A DNA stretch of 64,000 nucleotides, taken from positions 186,001-250,000 of the forward strand of contig JAJSPD010000050.1 in assembly GCA_021307315.1 (NCBI GenBank), written 5' to 3'. The position numbers and the translations under genes are program-made. Positions within the stretch are counted from its first letter, which is position 1. Each line of letters opens with the position of its first letter. The notes under the pieces are model-generated. The model was given only the letters and a program-made list of their open reading frames with translations. It was not told where the DNA came from and did no database searches. The stretch is from Bisporella sp. PMI_857. Lineage: Eukaryota > Ascomycota > Leotiomycetes > Helotiales > Helotiaceae. Below are positions 1 to 11,619 of this stretch, in pieces.

Positions 1-138
1 CCGTCTCGCGGCCAAGCCCCACGGGAAACTTGGAACCAGGTCGTGCAACGGATGATGAATAGAGGAGAGACGAGAGAGTTCGCGGAGATGGTGGCTGACG
101 AATACATCAAACTGCATGGAGGAGAACGCGGACGTTAG
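1..138 (+). CDS. 3' end of an unidentified protein-coding gene (5' part outside the window)
   Basis: Frame 1 is open from the first base to a TAG at 136-138, giving about 45 C-terminal residues. They are charged and look helical (NQVVQRMMNRGETREFAEM, then a GGERGR end). The other two forward frames stop within the first 60 bases. No domain can be named from so short a piece. It could be a chance open frame, but its length and residue make-up are typical of a fungal C-terminus. Confidence 0.45.
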   Translation, partial: PSRGQAPRETWNQVVQRMMNRGETREFAEMVADEYIKLHGGERGR

Positions 139-1051
139 GGAGGCTATTGGTAAGTTGTAGGGGTACGAGTCTCGGTGAGTAGAAAAGGTATTGTGGGCTT
201 GCTTTGTTTCTCTTCTCTTCTCTTTTTGGGATAGGTCTTTTCTTTAGCTTCGTTAGTAATACTCTCAAATGGGAAGTATAATTAACCAATTGGCACCACT
301 GAAACTCTTTTCATGTAGTCCGGAATAATCGCTGCTTTTGTGTTTAACTTTCATTGCTGATCCCCCCAGGCCAATGACCACACACTCTTTGACAGACGCC
401 TCAACATAGGGTAAATGGATCTCATTGCCTGATATTCTCGCACGCGGTGCCATTGAGCGAGCCCTCGCTAGATCATGTGATCAACGTGCCATTAGCGCCT
501 GAGACCGTTCCCAAAATTAGAAGTTGTGATCAAGCCATGATTCTGACTGCACCACGTCCCAATATTAGGGTTGTTATGTCTCTAAAATCCATTTTAGAGA
601 CTAAAAATTCCAATATCCATGGTATTCGTCCTGCCCTTCCTTGTGCACGCATAGCCCGGATAGTCCAAGGTATTGTAGCCATCCTCTATACTTAGCTCTT
701 CAAGTTCATGACAGACACAGATTTTCTATTTTGCATAGTCATCTTTCATAACTGACGCTTGTTTTATACTCCTTGGTAGTTTTGAATACCAAGAACGACT
801 GAGACATGAAGAGAAGTTTTATCTCTAGCGCTATCGCATGTCTTGGCGGTGTTGTCTCTGTCGTCATGATCAACTATGGATCCTGTAGGCGTACAATGTG
901 CGTCCAGCTACAAATTAGAATCTTATCTAAATTGTCGGAGGGATTATACTTAAAACTCCAAACAACTCTATACATCTGTCACAGGTTTGGCAAGAGATTT
1001 GTTCGAACTAGATCCGACTTGAACAGCGCCAATTGAAGGGCTTGAAATTCT
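139..1051. other. intergenic; no supported gene
   Basis: Short ORFs at 447-695 and 806-1036 show no recognisable domain. The stretch probably holds the 3' region of the truncated gene and the promoter of the BRCT gene. Confidence 0.5.
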
Positions 1052-1891
1052 ATGGCACCACAATATGTCTGGATCGTGTATAGCCAGCATACCTGTATGG
1101 AAGAAGGCGGTAACCATAGGTCCACAGAGAGCACAGATGCCGTTTACAACAGCCTAGAAGGCGCGAATAGCCATGCCAAAAGACTCCTTCATCGCAAAAT
1201 CAAGAGATACGGTCGCGGCAACGTGACCAGCGTAGAGGAAACGAGAATTATCGATGTTAACAGCAGAGCAGATATGGGAGGCGAGGAAACATATCTTGGG
1301 GTTGCGAGACTGCGCCCCAGTGGATCTCGGAAGAACAAAGTATATGAGATCCTATACAGTACAAGGGCCATGGAAGTCCGAACCGACATTCCAGCACCTC
1401 GTTCTGAAACTCCAGATCAAGATGCGGAAGGTGAGAGCATATATGAGGAGGGATTATCAGGTGGAGATAGCTCGGGCCCTGAGGCTGAGGCCAAGGAACA
1501 CACGAAGCCGTTCGCGCCGCCGGCTCCCCGATCCACCTGTCTATCCGGGAAGACATTCGCCTTCACGGGGCAGGGCCGCGGGCTCGAGCGCGCGGAGTCG
1601 ATGTCGATAGTCCATAGACACGGGGGCACGATGGTTGAGGCGGAGAAGCACCAGCAACCTGACTACCTGATCACGCATCACGATGGCGATGAGCAGCTTG
1701 TCAGGGAGGTGTCAAAGAGGAAGCGAGGGAAGAGGACTTTCGTTATTGATAAGGGTGGGCTGGTGGAGCTGGTGAAGAGTCTTGCTGGCTTGGGTGGCGC
1801 GGAGAGGGTGGTGGGTGTGGATGCCAGGGATAAGGATGAGAATGGGCCGGGAAGGAAAAGGGCGAAGGTTGATGGTTCCGTGGGGATGTAA
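1052..1891 (+). CDS. BRCT-domain protein, probably nuclear
   Basis: An intron-free ORF of 279 residues. Residues 1-110 are a fungal-type N-terminal region that I cannot assign to a named family. Residues 115-160 are acidic and disordered. Residues 163-245 resemble a BRCT fold: CLSGKTFAFTG at the start, a helix ending in RHGGTMVE, the strand PDYLITH, and a final conserved helix around LVELVKSL. The C-terminus has a basic patch (GRKRAKVDG) that could be a nuclear localisation signal. BRCT domains usually bind phosphopeptides or other BRCT domains in DNA repair and checkpoint proteins, so a nuclear scaffold role is inferred. The ATG at 1052 is the first in frame, with an A/C-rich upstream context. 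No enzymatic domain accompanies the BRCT region. Confidence 0.75.
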   Translation: MAPQYVWIVYSQHTCMEEGGNHRSTESTDAVYNSLEGANSHAKRLLHRKIKRYGRGNVTSVEETRIIDVNSRADMGGEETYLGVARLRPSGSRKNKVYEILYSTRAMEVRTDIPAPRSETPDQDAEGESIYEEGLSGGDSSGPEAEAKEHTKPFAPPAPRSTCLSGKTFAFTGQGRGLERAESMSIVHRHGGTMVEAEKHQQPDYLITHHDGDEQLVREVSKRKRGKRTFVIDKGGLVELVKSLAGLGGAERVVGVDARDKDENGPGRKRAKVDGSVGM

Positions 1892-2684
1892 TACAGATAT
1901 AGATAGATCTAGAGGCAGGATTCATTTTTTTTTAGGATTCGTACTTCCATTGCTATGGAATGGGGGGTTTTCCCCCCCTCAGAACAAGAACCACTTCGGG
2001 AAACCGAATCAGAGACATCTTTAAAATGTTCCAAGATCTTAACCTCCGATATATATCATTTCGTGGGTACTTACGCCATATTTTCCATACCTGCGATGTC
2101 AAAACACCTTGTAACATCTCACTTTCTGTCATTAAATCTCATATCGACTCATCCTCTCTCCGAACGCATATGCCAAGAGACGCTGGAGATGGGCCATTAT
2201 GAGTCGAGATATCTCATACCGAGGACCATTTCTCCTATCAAGATCATTAAAAAAATAAGAGGGCTCAGAATGAGTCGAAAGATTCACTTTTTCACTCATA
2301 ACCCATCGTAAACAAATCAATATGATGCAGCTCGCACTTTTACGGCGTTACTGTTGGATTTTAAAGTTGTATATAGGATATCATAGCATCACACGTAGAA
2401 TCGAACATTAATAGGATTCAATGAGACTCATAAATTGGGCCATGCATTTCTTGCAAATGTTGATCTAGGTAAATCTCTGTTTCATTTCGTTCCTCCAAAG
2501 GACGCCGGGAAATAAAGGGTTATGATGGACACAAAATATTTTGCCGATGTGATTTCGTCCTTTCTTGGAACAAAGAAAAAGGAGAAAATGATCCATCCTA
2601 ACCGACATCGTCTGAACCTACTCCTCCTCCAAGAGCCTCATCATCTGCTACATTCTGAAGCGCTAATCGGGTGGTATGGATAGA
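1892..2684. other. intergenic; no supported gene
   Basis: AT-rich sequence with overlapping short ORFs (1955-2320) and no recognisable domain. It separates the BRCT gene from the convergent bZIP gene. Confidence 0.5.
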
Positions 2685-3599
2685 TTACTTCTTCAACAAC
2701 CCCCTTAAAACCTCGACCTCCCCTTGCAACTTTGCAACCTGGATCTTCAGTGCATCGCGCTCGGCTTGTGTTTCCTTGAGTGCCTGCTCGAGAGAAGACA
2801 TCTGATCGACGCGCTTCTGGCGATAACGTCTGGCGGCGAGGGTGTTGAGAGTGCGTTTTTGGATTTTGGAGGCTGGCTCGTGAGATGGTGTTGAAGGCGA
2901 GTGAGCGGGAGTAGGTTTGATTGGTGAGCGGTTGGCGGATGAATTTGACGGTGGGTGTTTTTTTGAGTTTGAGAAGGTTAGGTTGGGGTCCAAGGACGTG
3001 GACAAATAGCTTGAGGATCCTTGGGAGATCATGGATGGTGAGATGTTGTTTGGAGATAGCTCTGTGAGTAGTGCCTTAGCATGGCTCGAAGTGAGGAAGG
3101 AAGCTTCGATATATAAGGAATGTCACACACCTTGATAAGAGAGCATCTCCGGAGAGGACGTGGTGGCTGAAAGGGTTTCGGACTCGGGTGGGAGTGAGTT
3201 CATGTGGGATATCTGATGTACATCTTCTAGTAGATCGAACACGTGACTAGTAGCGGACAAGAAGTCATTCGGTAGGTCAATACCTGGCCATTCGGACCAG
3301 GTATCAGGGTTTGAGGTATGTGTTTGCGAATGCCAGGTTTCCGGCTGAGAGGATGGTAATTGTGAATTCTCCAGGAGATTGTCTGAACTACAGCTAGTAA
3401 ATTGGTCGCAATACAGATCTTGGCCCAGATATAGCGATGAACCGTTATCTTGGTAATTGATGGAACTCCAATCACCATGGTGGTACGAGGACAACGAGCT
3501 GTCTAACTGGTTGGTAGAAAGGCATTGATTGTCTGCTGGCGGCTGCTGAACTGGCGGCTGCTCCACACATTGCGGTGAAATTTGTATACGCGGGCTCAA
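2685..3599 (-). CDS. GCN4-type bZIP transcription factor, 5' end unresolved
   Basis: Two exons on the minus strand. The downstream exon (3061-2685) encodes a bZIP: basic region KRTLNTLAARRYRQKR followed by a leucine-zipper heptad region ending at the C-terminus (VLRGLLKK). The N-x-x-A-A-R-x-Y/S-R pattern is that of Gcn4/CpcA-type factors. A 69-bp intron (3130-3062, GTGTGT...CAG) joins LSYQ to ELSPNN and restores frame. The upstream exon is Ser/Gln/Pro-rich with acidic stretches (FDLLEDVH), as expected for an activation region. No ATG opens this exon. It is preceded in frame by a stop at 3600-3602, and the first ATG downstream is late, so an upstream exon or a start I could not place is likely. 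The family binds AP-1/GCRE-type sites; the target genes are unknown. Confidence 0.8.
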
Positions 3600-3866
3600 T
3601 CACCCGCTTTGGCCTCGACAATTGGATATAGGGCTCAGAAGTGATTCTGAAGTTGAATAATGCACAGGTTGTCTTGCAACTTTGAGGAAATAAATACTCT
3701 TCCCAAATGGTGGTGGGGGGTAAAAGTGGGGTGGTGAATGGGGCCTGTTTTGGGAAAGGTGAAAATGACTCATGCTCTTGGCTGCGACAACATCCACTGC
3801 AATCAACAGCTGGCTAAGACTGGAATTCCAATGAACAGGTAATGCAAATTCCTTCAATTTATGCAC
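3600..3866 (-). other. in-frame upstream ORF before the bZIP gene
   Basis: An 88-codon ORF with an ATG at 3866 ends in TGA directly before, and in the same frame as, the bZIP coding region. It has no recognisable domain. It could be untranslated leader, an upstream ORF, or part of a missed first exon. I could not find a GT-AG pair that fuses it in frame. Confidence 0.3.
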
Positions 3867-6563
3867 CTCGCCTCGTTTGCGTCAGCCGAGTCATACTTGC
3901 GTTAGCTTGCTGATCCTGTCCCACACTGTGAGTGCCGGATGAAAGGACAGGGCAGGATATCCATTGGAAATGTAGATGTTCACCATTTCTCACAATTTTA
4001 TATGCGTCTAACGACACCTATGGCGGCGGATTTACATCATAATCCCAGATGAGGAGATAAATATGTTTAACGGAGAATAAAGTCATTATTATATTTCCTC
4101 AAATCAACAACGGCAATGCAGCATTGCTAAGAAACTAGTAAATGAAACAAGGAAGGGTATCACTCCAGACACAAGAGAATGGCTGCATCGCGAACAAGCC
4201 TGGCTTCTCTGAGAATCTGAAGTGTAAACTTACCAATGATTGAGAGACACTAGCAAACAGCTAGAGCCATACAGATTTGGCCAGAGAAAATGGTCGCTTG
4301 TCATATCCTCAGACCAAACACGTGCAATACTAAGAAGCTGGAAGTTCCGGCACCACATCTCCTAACAGGCATATTCGTAGCTATTGTCAATACCAGCGCG
4401 CCTACCTCTTGGCACGACACGAATGTGCGGCTTCCAGTAAAGGTAAATGAAGAGGGATTGCTGTTCTTCGGATCGCGTTGCCTCCCGTGCGCAGCTCCAC
4501 CACCATCGACTATACCATGGGTGATGGCGTATGATGTATTCCTGATACTGCTGGTTGTCACTTCGACGTCAAAATAGTAAACTTATATCCGCAATAATCG
4601 TAAATGTGACTCGACTACTATAGGACCTTCTTTGATTGATATTTCGGGCTGTGGGGGTTATGCCAATATCAAATCTACGATTTACCTGGGTACCCCAAAG
4701 TTAGCAAGTCCATCTTCGCAATAATGCATAAAGTTGAGAAAATGCAGTGCGTCTCAGGTCTTTTCAGTCTTACAGAGTCATCAACCTGCAAGCTTGAACG
4801 GCTTCGTATTCATGCTTGTACTGACAGCGGTCTAGAACTCTACGCATATGACCCGCGCCCACTGTACGCCGTCGCCTTTGGTCGCAAATGCTATGGAAGA
4901 ACACCACAACTCCTGAAGAAAGCGCTATCAGATGATATAGATATACCCGACAGTTTCACCGAAGCACTTGCTGGCTTGCACAAGCGCAGTCTTGCCAAAC
5001 TGCTGGATTGCCTAATAAGTTCGGAAACGGCTGTCAAAGACCAGAGCCAAAACCAGGACTAGCTATTGAAGCAGTCGGCCCTTTTACCAGTTGTTCATCA
5101 TGGAGGCACAAATATGACGGTATAATAGACAGGACACACCTTGATGATATGCTATTTCTTTGTGCGGTAATCACAGCCTTGTCCGGGACCAATGCGTCGC
5201 CCAGCTATGCGCATTCCCCCATTATATAGTGCAGACGATATTAGGTGGGATCTTGTATGTCTTCACATTTCTCCAGATCACCATTTAGCTAATCCGCCGC
5301 AGATCAGCCTCTCGATCCCAGGAACAGTATGCTCAGTTCTTTTGTATGGTTGTTGTCGCGACCATAGAATGAGTGAGGGGTCGATAGAAGATGAGACGGT
5401 TCGGCATAAAAATCACGCTGCCAGCAAACGAATGGCAGGTTAGGCTCAATGAGAGATTTCTCGTTACCTAGAACTGACATTTGCTTCATGATCGAACGTG
5501 ATGGGGGCGGTCTTCTGGACAAATCCTCGTATTTGTCATGGCGGAGAAGTACGATGGAGGGGCCTGGTAGATAAGTCAGACTCAGTAGCAGTGGTTGGAC
5601 GCCGAGCATATCCAGCGGCATGGGGATTGTGCCGGGTGATGATTGTTGTTTGGGTCTGTATCTCTTCAGTCTGCATTGACTCGGAGGAACAGATGGGAAG
5701 GCTGACGCCCTCCGTTACCTGACATCTGCCAAGATATGGAAGGAGGCGCGTTGATTGGCGGGTGAAGTGTTATATGGGGCCGATACCCTGTCATTGGCTA
5801 AAATAGAAATCGCCGATCATGTAAGCGACCTTATAATTACCTCCAGAACTGATATTCTGCTGTAAGATATATCATGTCGTGGCCAAGCACACCTCCCAAC
5901 CCAACCAACAAGCCTTCTTCATCAACGCCTCTTCCAAAAGTAGTATTATTATTCTGACAGCTGTGGTGACACCAAGAATTAACTTGCTTCATTTCCCCTT
6001 TCTCCTGCTTCGGCTTAGCATGTCAAACACGAATTTTGGTTATTTGAGCATCTCCAAGTGAAGCATGCTTATTGTTGCTGTTGTTGTTGCTGCTGCTGCT
6101 GTTTTTGTATATAAAATAGGCCGTGTGGCTCGGGAAGTTTCTTCGTGTCGTGATCGCTCCTTGAACCCAGCATGTCTTTTTCTGTACCATGATTTTCAGG
6201 TGGTAGACAGCATTCTCGAGGCTCTCTGGACGCCATGTCACCACTTGGTCGCATTGGCGTCAAATCAGATGCTTGTCAACACCATTCCATCCCACCCTGG
6301 ATCGGAAGCGAAGTTAGTGATTACTTCTATGGCTTGCTGGGCATCTTGCCGTTGGCTATAGCGTTCATCTGATGCATGGAATTGTACGACTGCCCAGTGC
6401 CAGTCCCCTGGCTCGCAAAAACAAATTGAGCTGATGCCCCAGGCGAAATTAGGTCTGGGCTGACTGCCATTTATTATACAATAGAATGCGCCTCCCGTCT
6501 CTGGAAATCTTCTGACTCCTAAAGATGTAAATTTTTGCATCAAATGTACCATATTCCTCGAGG
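3867..6563. other. 2.7 kb with only short unrecognised ORFs
   Basis: ORFs at 4290-4577 (+), 4724-5062 (+, 112 residues), 5304-5621 (-, 105 residues, starting with a Leu-rich stretch) and 6265-6552 (-) have no domain I recognise. The 4724 and 5304 ORFs have plausible coding composition and could be exons, but no splicing model links them. A CAG/CAA-type microsatellite lies at 6072-6101. Confidence 0.4.
6072..6101. repeat. trinucleotide microsatellite (TTG/CTG)n
   Basis: Ten consecutive TTG or CTG units. On the minus strand they read CAG/CAA and could encode polyglutamine in the short ORF ending at 6069, but nothing else supports that ORF being a gene. Confidence 0.85.
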
Positions 6564-7950
6564 ATGCTCGTGTTTCTGGCTCTCGCTCTTATAGTCGGGT
6601 GGAGTCTCGCTCAACGACCGGATAACGCGACAGTCTGCGATTATTACGCACTAGCTCGATATGGAGAGAGCAATAATGTGACACAAGCAAAGTTGATCGA
6701 GAACATCGTGGCTCTTGCATATGGTGGGCCCTTCAACCTACCTAATGTTAATCCGGAATTAACTGGAATCATAAATCCTGGGTTCTTCGACAATGAAACA
6801 GTAAACCTGAAGCCATGGTTCGATGGCACACTTGCCTCCTCTAACTTCAATGATGGACCGACCGCGATCAATTGGCTAGATGGAGGTGGTTCAAAGCCGT
6901 TCTCCGATTTCCTGACTGGGGGTACCCCGACTGTTATTATGAAGAACACAACGAATCAGTTGTATGTGTCTCGTCCCAACTTATATACTGTAGTTCTGAC
7001 ATATATTTAGTCGCCTTTTCAATCACTGGCTCGTAGCCTTCAGCCATGTTTTTGACTGCTCTTTTCCTATCGCACCCGCCCAAACTGGAAACACTGGCGG
7101 ATCCCCATCACTTAGTCTAGCTTATGTTCACAAATATATGGATCTTAATCATACGTCCCTAGGCCACTTCATCAATCAACTTGGGCTAGCAGCTATTCAC
7201 TATGGGTTTTCACAACAAGACAGTGATACAATTTCCGGGAATCTCAATGCTCAGTATAATGTCCGGTGTGCTCGGGCAGTACAGCTCAATCCATCGCGTC
7301 CACCTCAACTGCTATCGTTGTGCCAGGATGAGAGCTGTCCATTGGCACCGAATCCCGATTGCGCAGCATATGTCAATCTCAAAGCTGGCGATAGCGTTAC
7401 TGCTTCGGGTGGGGCCACAACCATACTATCTACCCAAACTATACAGAATTCCCCAACAAACACCCCGCAGACGCCATCCTCGGCTTCTACAACATCCGCA
7501 GCAACAGGATCAGAAACTTCCGCCTCACAGAAAGACGCCACAAGAGATGATTCTGATAAATTAGGCCCAGGCGCAATTGCTGGAATTGCAATCAGTTCGG
7601 TAGTGGTAGCTCTCATGGCAATTGGGTTGGCTCTTTGGTACTTCAAGAAGCGCAGCCCTCCAAGATTAGACTACACTCCATCATCTGCATACGTCACACC
7701 AGCATTCAGCGAAGGCCACCGATCTACAATATCAAGTATTCATCCACCAGACAGCAGTATAGATCCCTGGCGCCCTCCTCCGATGATGCAGGTGCCAATC
7801 GCTGAGCTACCAGATATCCCAGATATCCCAGATAATCCTAGTCCACAAAAATCACCAGCAAAATTTCCAAACTTCTTACATCGACAAAAGTCCCCTGCAA
7901 AGTATCCCGACTATTCGACTCCGCAAATCTCACCGGCGGATCCTCGATAA
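6564..7950 (+). CDS. secreted-domain, single-pass membrane protein of a conserved but unnamed fungal family
   Basis: Two exons (6564-6961 and 7011-7950) with a 49-bp GTATGT...TTTAG intron give 445 residues. A signal peptide occupies about residues 1-17. An ectodomain follows to about residue 255, with several N-glycosylation sequons (NAT, NVT, NET, NTT, NHT) and a cysteine-containing end (CQDESCPLAP). Motifs WLDGGGSKPF and HKYMDLN match a family of secreted fungal proteins I have seen annotated only as hypothetical. A Ser/Thr-rich stalk (about 265-310), a transmembrane helix (about 320-344) and a Pro-rich cytoplasmic tail complete it. The tail repeats PDIPDIPD and a KSPAK(F/Y)P unit. The architecture resembles fungal wall-sensor or receptor-like proteins, but no ligand or partner is visible. 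Confidence 0.75.
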
Positions 7951-8975
7951 GACACTTCTCCAACAAGTCCGCTACATCGTAGTAGGGCAGTTAGATCTTA
8001 GAGTAGATCTCATCTCGCAATCAGAGGGCACAATGAAAACCAATAGCAGCTTACCATGGGCACATGGCCATACGGAGACGCGAAGCGGCCAACACATTCG
8101 ACAGAAATGTGATATACACATATCAATAAGTGGTATATTTGAAAGGGTTCGACCTGGAGGCATTAACCCCGGCGGAAATTTGGCGTTTGCTCTTGTCTTG
8201 ATCGTGTGGTCAAGGAAATTAGACTTGCCATAAAGTTTATTCAAGCATAATTATTTTGCGGTTGTATGCCACTGTATATAGGATATTAATGACATACTAT
8301 TCACGGCCAGCGCCTGCTCACAAATCAACCACCATTTTTCGCAAGTGCCTTATATTACTTCATTCACTAGTTTCTCAGCATTGATATTTCGATATTAATA
8401 CCCCACAGTCATGCGGTTTAGGTATTTCGCTTCAGGTTTATCAATGCTTGGATTACTCTAGCATTTATCATCTCATCAGTCTGAAATAACACTCGCAACC
8501 TTTGGATATCAACACACTTATATCTTCTCCTTTGGACAGAATCAAAGATCTTATCAGTACAGTTGCCATGGTACGCTCAGCTGATTATTTTCTTCCATAG
8601 GTAGCTAGGGCCTATATCCGAAGATGAGGACTGCCAGTATGAGAGCCAAAGCGGCACCATTATATGAAGCTGACGATATTAAAGCGAAAGCTAACACGAA
8701 TGGGGATCTTTAGCCCTTGAAGTGTCAATATCTAGCCAAATATCTTCTATAACAAGCTCGGTCTGCCATTGGAAGCCTCCAAGTCCGGTTGCCAGTCACT
8801 ACCCCGCGATCGTCGCTACCGAAAACGCGTTTGTCTACCTATATCATCATTGTATGAATTAAAAATTAGGAATCAACGGTTATCAACTATGTACCACATA
8901 CAAAGCAGTCCAATTCCAAGCCAAACAGCACAAAACATGAAATTTTCGAAGATCTGGAATAACGAATCACTCCCT
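7951..8975. other. intergenic; no supported gene
   Basis: No ORF with a recognisable domain. It contains the downstream flanks of the two converging genes on either side. Confidence 0.5.
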
Positions 8976-9744
8976 TCAAGCCTCCCCACTTCTAGCCTTC
9001 TTTTTTTCGGGTTCTTCTTCCTCCTCACTCCCACTCTCCATCGGGGTATTCTTTCTCTTCTCTGCGTTCCCACTACTCTTCCTCGTCCCCTCAGCCGGCT
9101 GCTTCTTATCTTTCGTTGCCTTCTTCCCGCTCGCCTTCCCATTTCGCTCCCTCTTGGGTCTCCCAACTTTCTCCCCAGCACTGCCGTTCGACCTCTCATG
9201 TCCAGATCCCGCTCCGTCTTCCTCAGGCCCATCTACATCCTCATCCCCCTTCCCATCGCTTCGATCACTTTCATCCCCCTGCTCTTCCGCAGCTCGCTCC
9301 AACCCCCCCGCTGTCTCAGCCGAAGGCCCAGATTTCACCCTAGAAGTTTCTGCTATCTTAATCTCGTCAGATTTCTCCTCCGGCGCTCCTTTCTGCGGTT
9401 TATTCTTGCTCCCGGCCTCGTTCTCGTAATCCCCTCCCCGCCTCTCATATTCCTTTGACAATTTCGCGGCCTACAATTCCGTTTAGCCTCCCCGCTCTCC
9501 CAAAATACAATCTTTACACCGCATCTTTCATGAGGATGTGAGGGGAGAGGGGAACATACCTTCCAAGCAGACCATTGTCCCTTCCCGCTTCCGTCTTTAT
9601 TCGTTTCTTGTTTCACTTCTGAAGCGGCGTCAGCGATTGTATGGGGTGAGAAAAGCAGGGGAAACGAAGAAGAATGGCGGGAATACCGTCTTTCACCTCC
9701 TCTCTCAGCTTGGGATTTGTGGGTTTTCCTTTTGATGAAGGCAT
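8976..9744 (-). CDS. lysine/glutamate-rich protein, DUF5872-like N-terminus
   Basis: Three exons on the minus strand: 9744-9687, 9618-9560 and 9470-8976. The introns are 68 and 89 bp, both GT-AG and both frame-restoring, giving 203 residues. The N-terminus reads MPSSKGKPTNPKLREEVKD, then GKGQWSAWKAAKLSKEYE and RRGGDYENE. This GQWSAxK...EYExRGGxY pattern is that of small fungal and bacterial proteins carrying the DUF5872-type module; the family name is from memory. The remainder is highly charged and probably disordered, with KR-rich and EEEE tracts and a KKKAR sequence near the end that suggests nuclear location. The function is unknown. The spliced N-terminal motif supports the model better than any unspliced ORF. 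Confidence 0.78.
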
Positions 9745-10440
9745 TGTGGCTTAAATGGACCCTCTCGATCTCCAAGAGCGAACTCTGTATCCTTGAATTT
9801 CAAATTCAGAGCCCGAAGTTCACCACACATGTGAGGTATGAGGGAATGAGTGAGGATGATGCGAGTGCATATGCATATGGAATGGCTGCGAGAAGTCATG
9901 ACATCAGGATCTGAAACCGGGACCTGCCAAGGCGGGTAGATCCGAGCTTGTTTTGTGGAAAAGGGGGAGGTTCGCTTAGGTGTGGGTCCCTTTGGTGACA
10001 AGTATGATGGGATGAATGTGCAATCATATTTCTTGTACCTTGCGTATATTTACTTTTTGGATAAAGAACCAATACTTAGGTTGGATCTTCTCATTCGATC
10101 AATCTGATGGATGGGTCTCGGGTCCCCTCTGATATTCTTAATCGTGGTCAGTTGTCCTTCCGGACCCGGTATTGCCGTCCATAGCATGTAGTATGCAAAT
10201 CTCTCCCGGCAAGTATAAGGGCTATGGTTGTAATAGGCATTGCACGCACAGCCTTAATCATTGTCTTACTTTGCTTTGGCACGTTTGGGACAGCCACTTT
10301 TTGCAGGCGAGTTATCTGCCACCTTCTTAACCATAGGGGCCGGTCCTGCGTGGAGCTGCAACCTCATCCCTCTATCTGCAGATTCGTAGCGCTCTTCACG
10401 CGAGATCTTGTTTTTAAATTTGATCTACAAACTCTCAACC
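9745..10440. other. intergenic; no supported gene
   Basis: Short ORFs at 9705-10001 and 10224-10487 show no domain and no splice partner. Confidence 0.45.
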
Positions 10441-11147
10441 CTATGGACATGGTCCACAGAAAGATGCACCACACCAATCTGGATTGAAAGGTTTGGGTGT
10501 TAGCTTCGGCTTCGGCTTTTCAGTCTTAGTTTCAGCTTTAGATTCTGATTTTGAGGGAGAAGGGGCCGGCGTGCTCCATGTTATCGTTGGGCCTGGGATT
10601 GCCGAGTATGGATAGGGATTCTTGCCAGTGGCGATGGAGTAATGGAGCTTGTGCTCAGGCCACCACATGCAGCATTCAGAAGTTCGGCGTGGTTTTCGGG
10701 ACGTGGCGCCGTGAAAACGCCATGACCTCGGTTTATCGTCAGAGTCTCTTATGGTTTCGAGCTCAGATAGATAGTTTTGTTGAAGTTGGAGGTAGCTGTC
10801 GTTGAGTGGGTGCTCTCCGATGACGTTTTGAATGAGGGTGAAGCATGGGCAGTCTTTTTCGGATCCTAAGGATTCGCTAAAAGGAAAGAGGCATGGCCTT
10901 TGACGTATTGAAACTTGCCACTGTACAATAGCCCTTGTTTTCCTTGCAGGACTCTTCAGAGCAGAAAAGTTGTGTAGTGATGAGACTGATTATTGGCACT
11001 TTCATGTTTTGACTTACTAAGTCGCGCGTTTATTTCATCCCAGGAGGAAATTTCATTTTCGGAATAGGTGATGTAAAACACCTGTAAAGGCCAAGCGACC
11101 CGGCTTACGTGGACAGGTCGGATGGAGGCCAAGGAGTACTGGATCAT
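10441..11147 (-). CDS. small Cys-containing protein, exon structure uncertain or frameshifted
   Basis: The 3' segment (about 10876-10441) is continuously open, with EKDCPCFTL, PLNDSYLQLQ, an ECCMWWPEHK motif, a Ser/Lys/Pro-rich linker and a Cys-rich end (WCGASFCGPCP). An upstream segment (11147-10956) encodes a piece with ITYSENEISSWDEINARL ending at a strong GTAAGT donor. Between them, a frame reading SCKENKGYCTVASFNTSK runs into a TAG one base out of register with the 3' segment. I could not find an intron that joins all three pieces. A short secreted or effector-like protein is possible, but the visible N-terminus is not a convincing signal peptide. Either one exon boundary is missed or the gene carries a one-base frameshift. 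Confidence 0.45.
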
Positions 11148-11234
11148 TCAAATATGCCCCGCGTTTTAAAGTCTGCGACGAAGCAAAAGTTCAAGCTTGG
11201 GAAGGATATCAAAGCACAGATGTAGGGGAAACTG

Positions 11235-11619
11235 ATGAGAGGCCTCAAACCCATCGTTACGATTTGGCCCTGGACACAAATTGATGCTGTCCCTGCATTT
11301 GAGAAAGTCTTACACCGTGAGGTACGTACTGGTATTCGGAGATTTCTTACCTACATTCTAGCCATAAAGCTCACCCATGCTCATGCGGTATTCAGTCGAC
11401 GAACAGACGATGTCCGTGATGAAGAAGCTGGAGAATCAATTTGGAAAGCTTATGGTAAGTCGCAATAATTAAAACTGTAAATTGCTCTCCACTCAAACAA
11501 GAAATACTCCTAATGGTCGAATGGGGCCCGAAAGGAACGAGGTATTGACACTTTCATAGCCACTTCTTAATAGATTTTTTTTAAACCTAACTGTTTCCAG
11601 ATACCTATACTTTATTTAG
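11235..11619 (+). CDS. hypothetical small protein, three exons
   Basis: Exons 11235-11454, 11502-11541 and 11601-11619 are joined by 47- and 59-bp GT-AG introns (GTAAGT and GTATTG donors). They give 92 residues and an exact frame. The product has a motif like ILLMVEWGPKGTRYLYF after the first intron. I do not recognise the family. Consistent splicing supports a gene, but the last exon is only 19 bases and other models are possible. Confidence 0.38.

Noticed and set aside
8769..9458. 229-codon plus-strand ORF rich in Leu/Pro/Ser/Arg
   Set aside because: It is antisense to the Lys/Glu-rich exon of the DUF5872-like gene; its composition is the complement of that low-complexity sequence.
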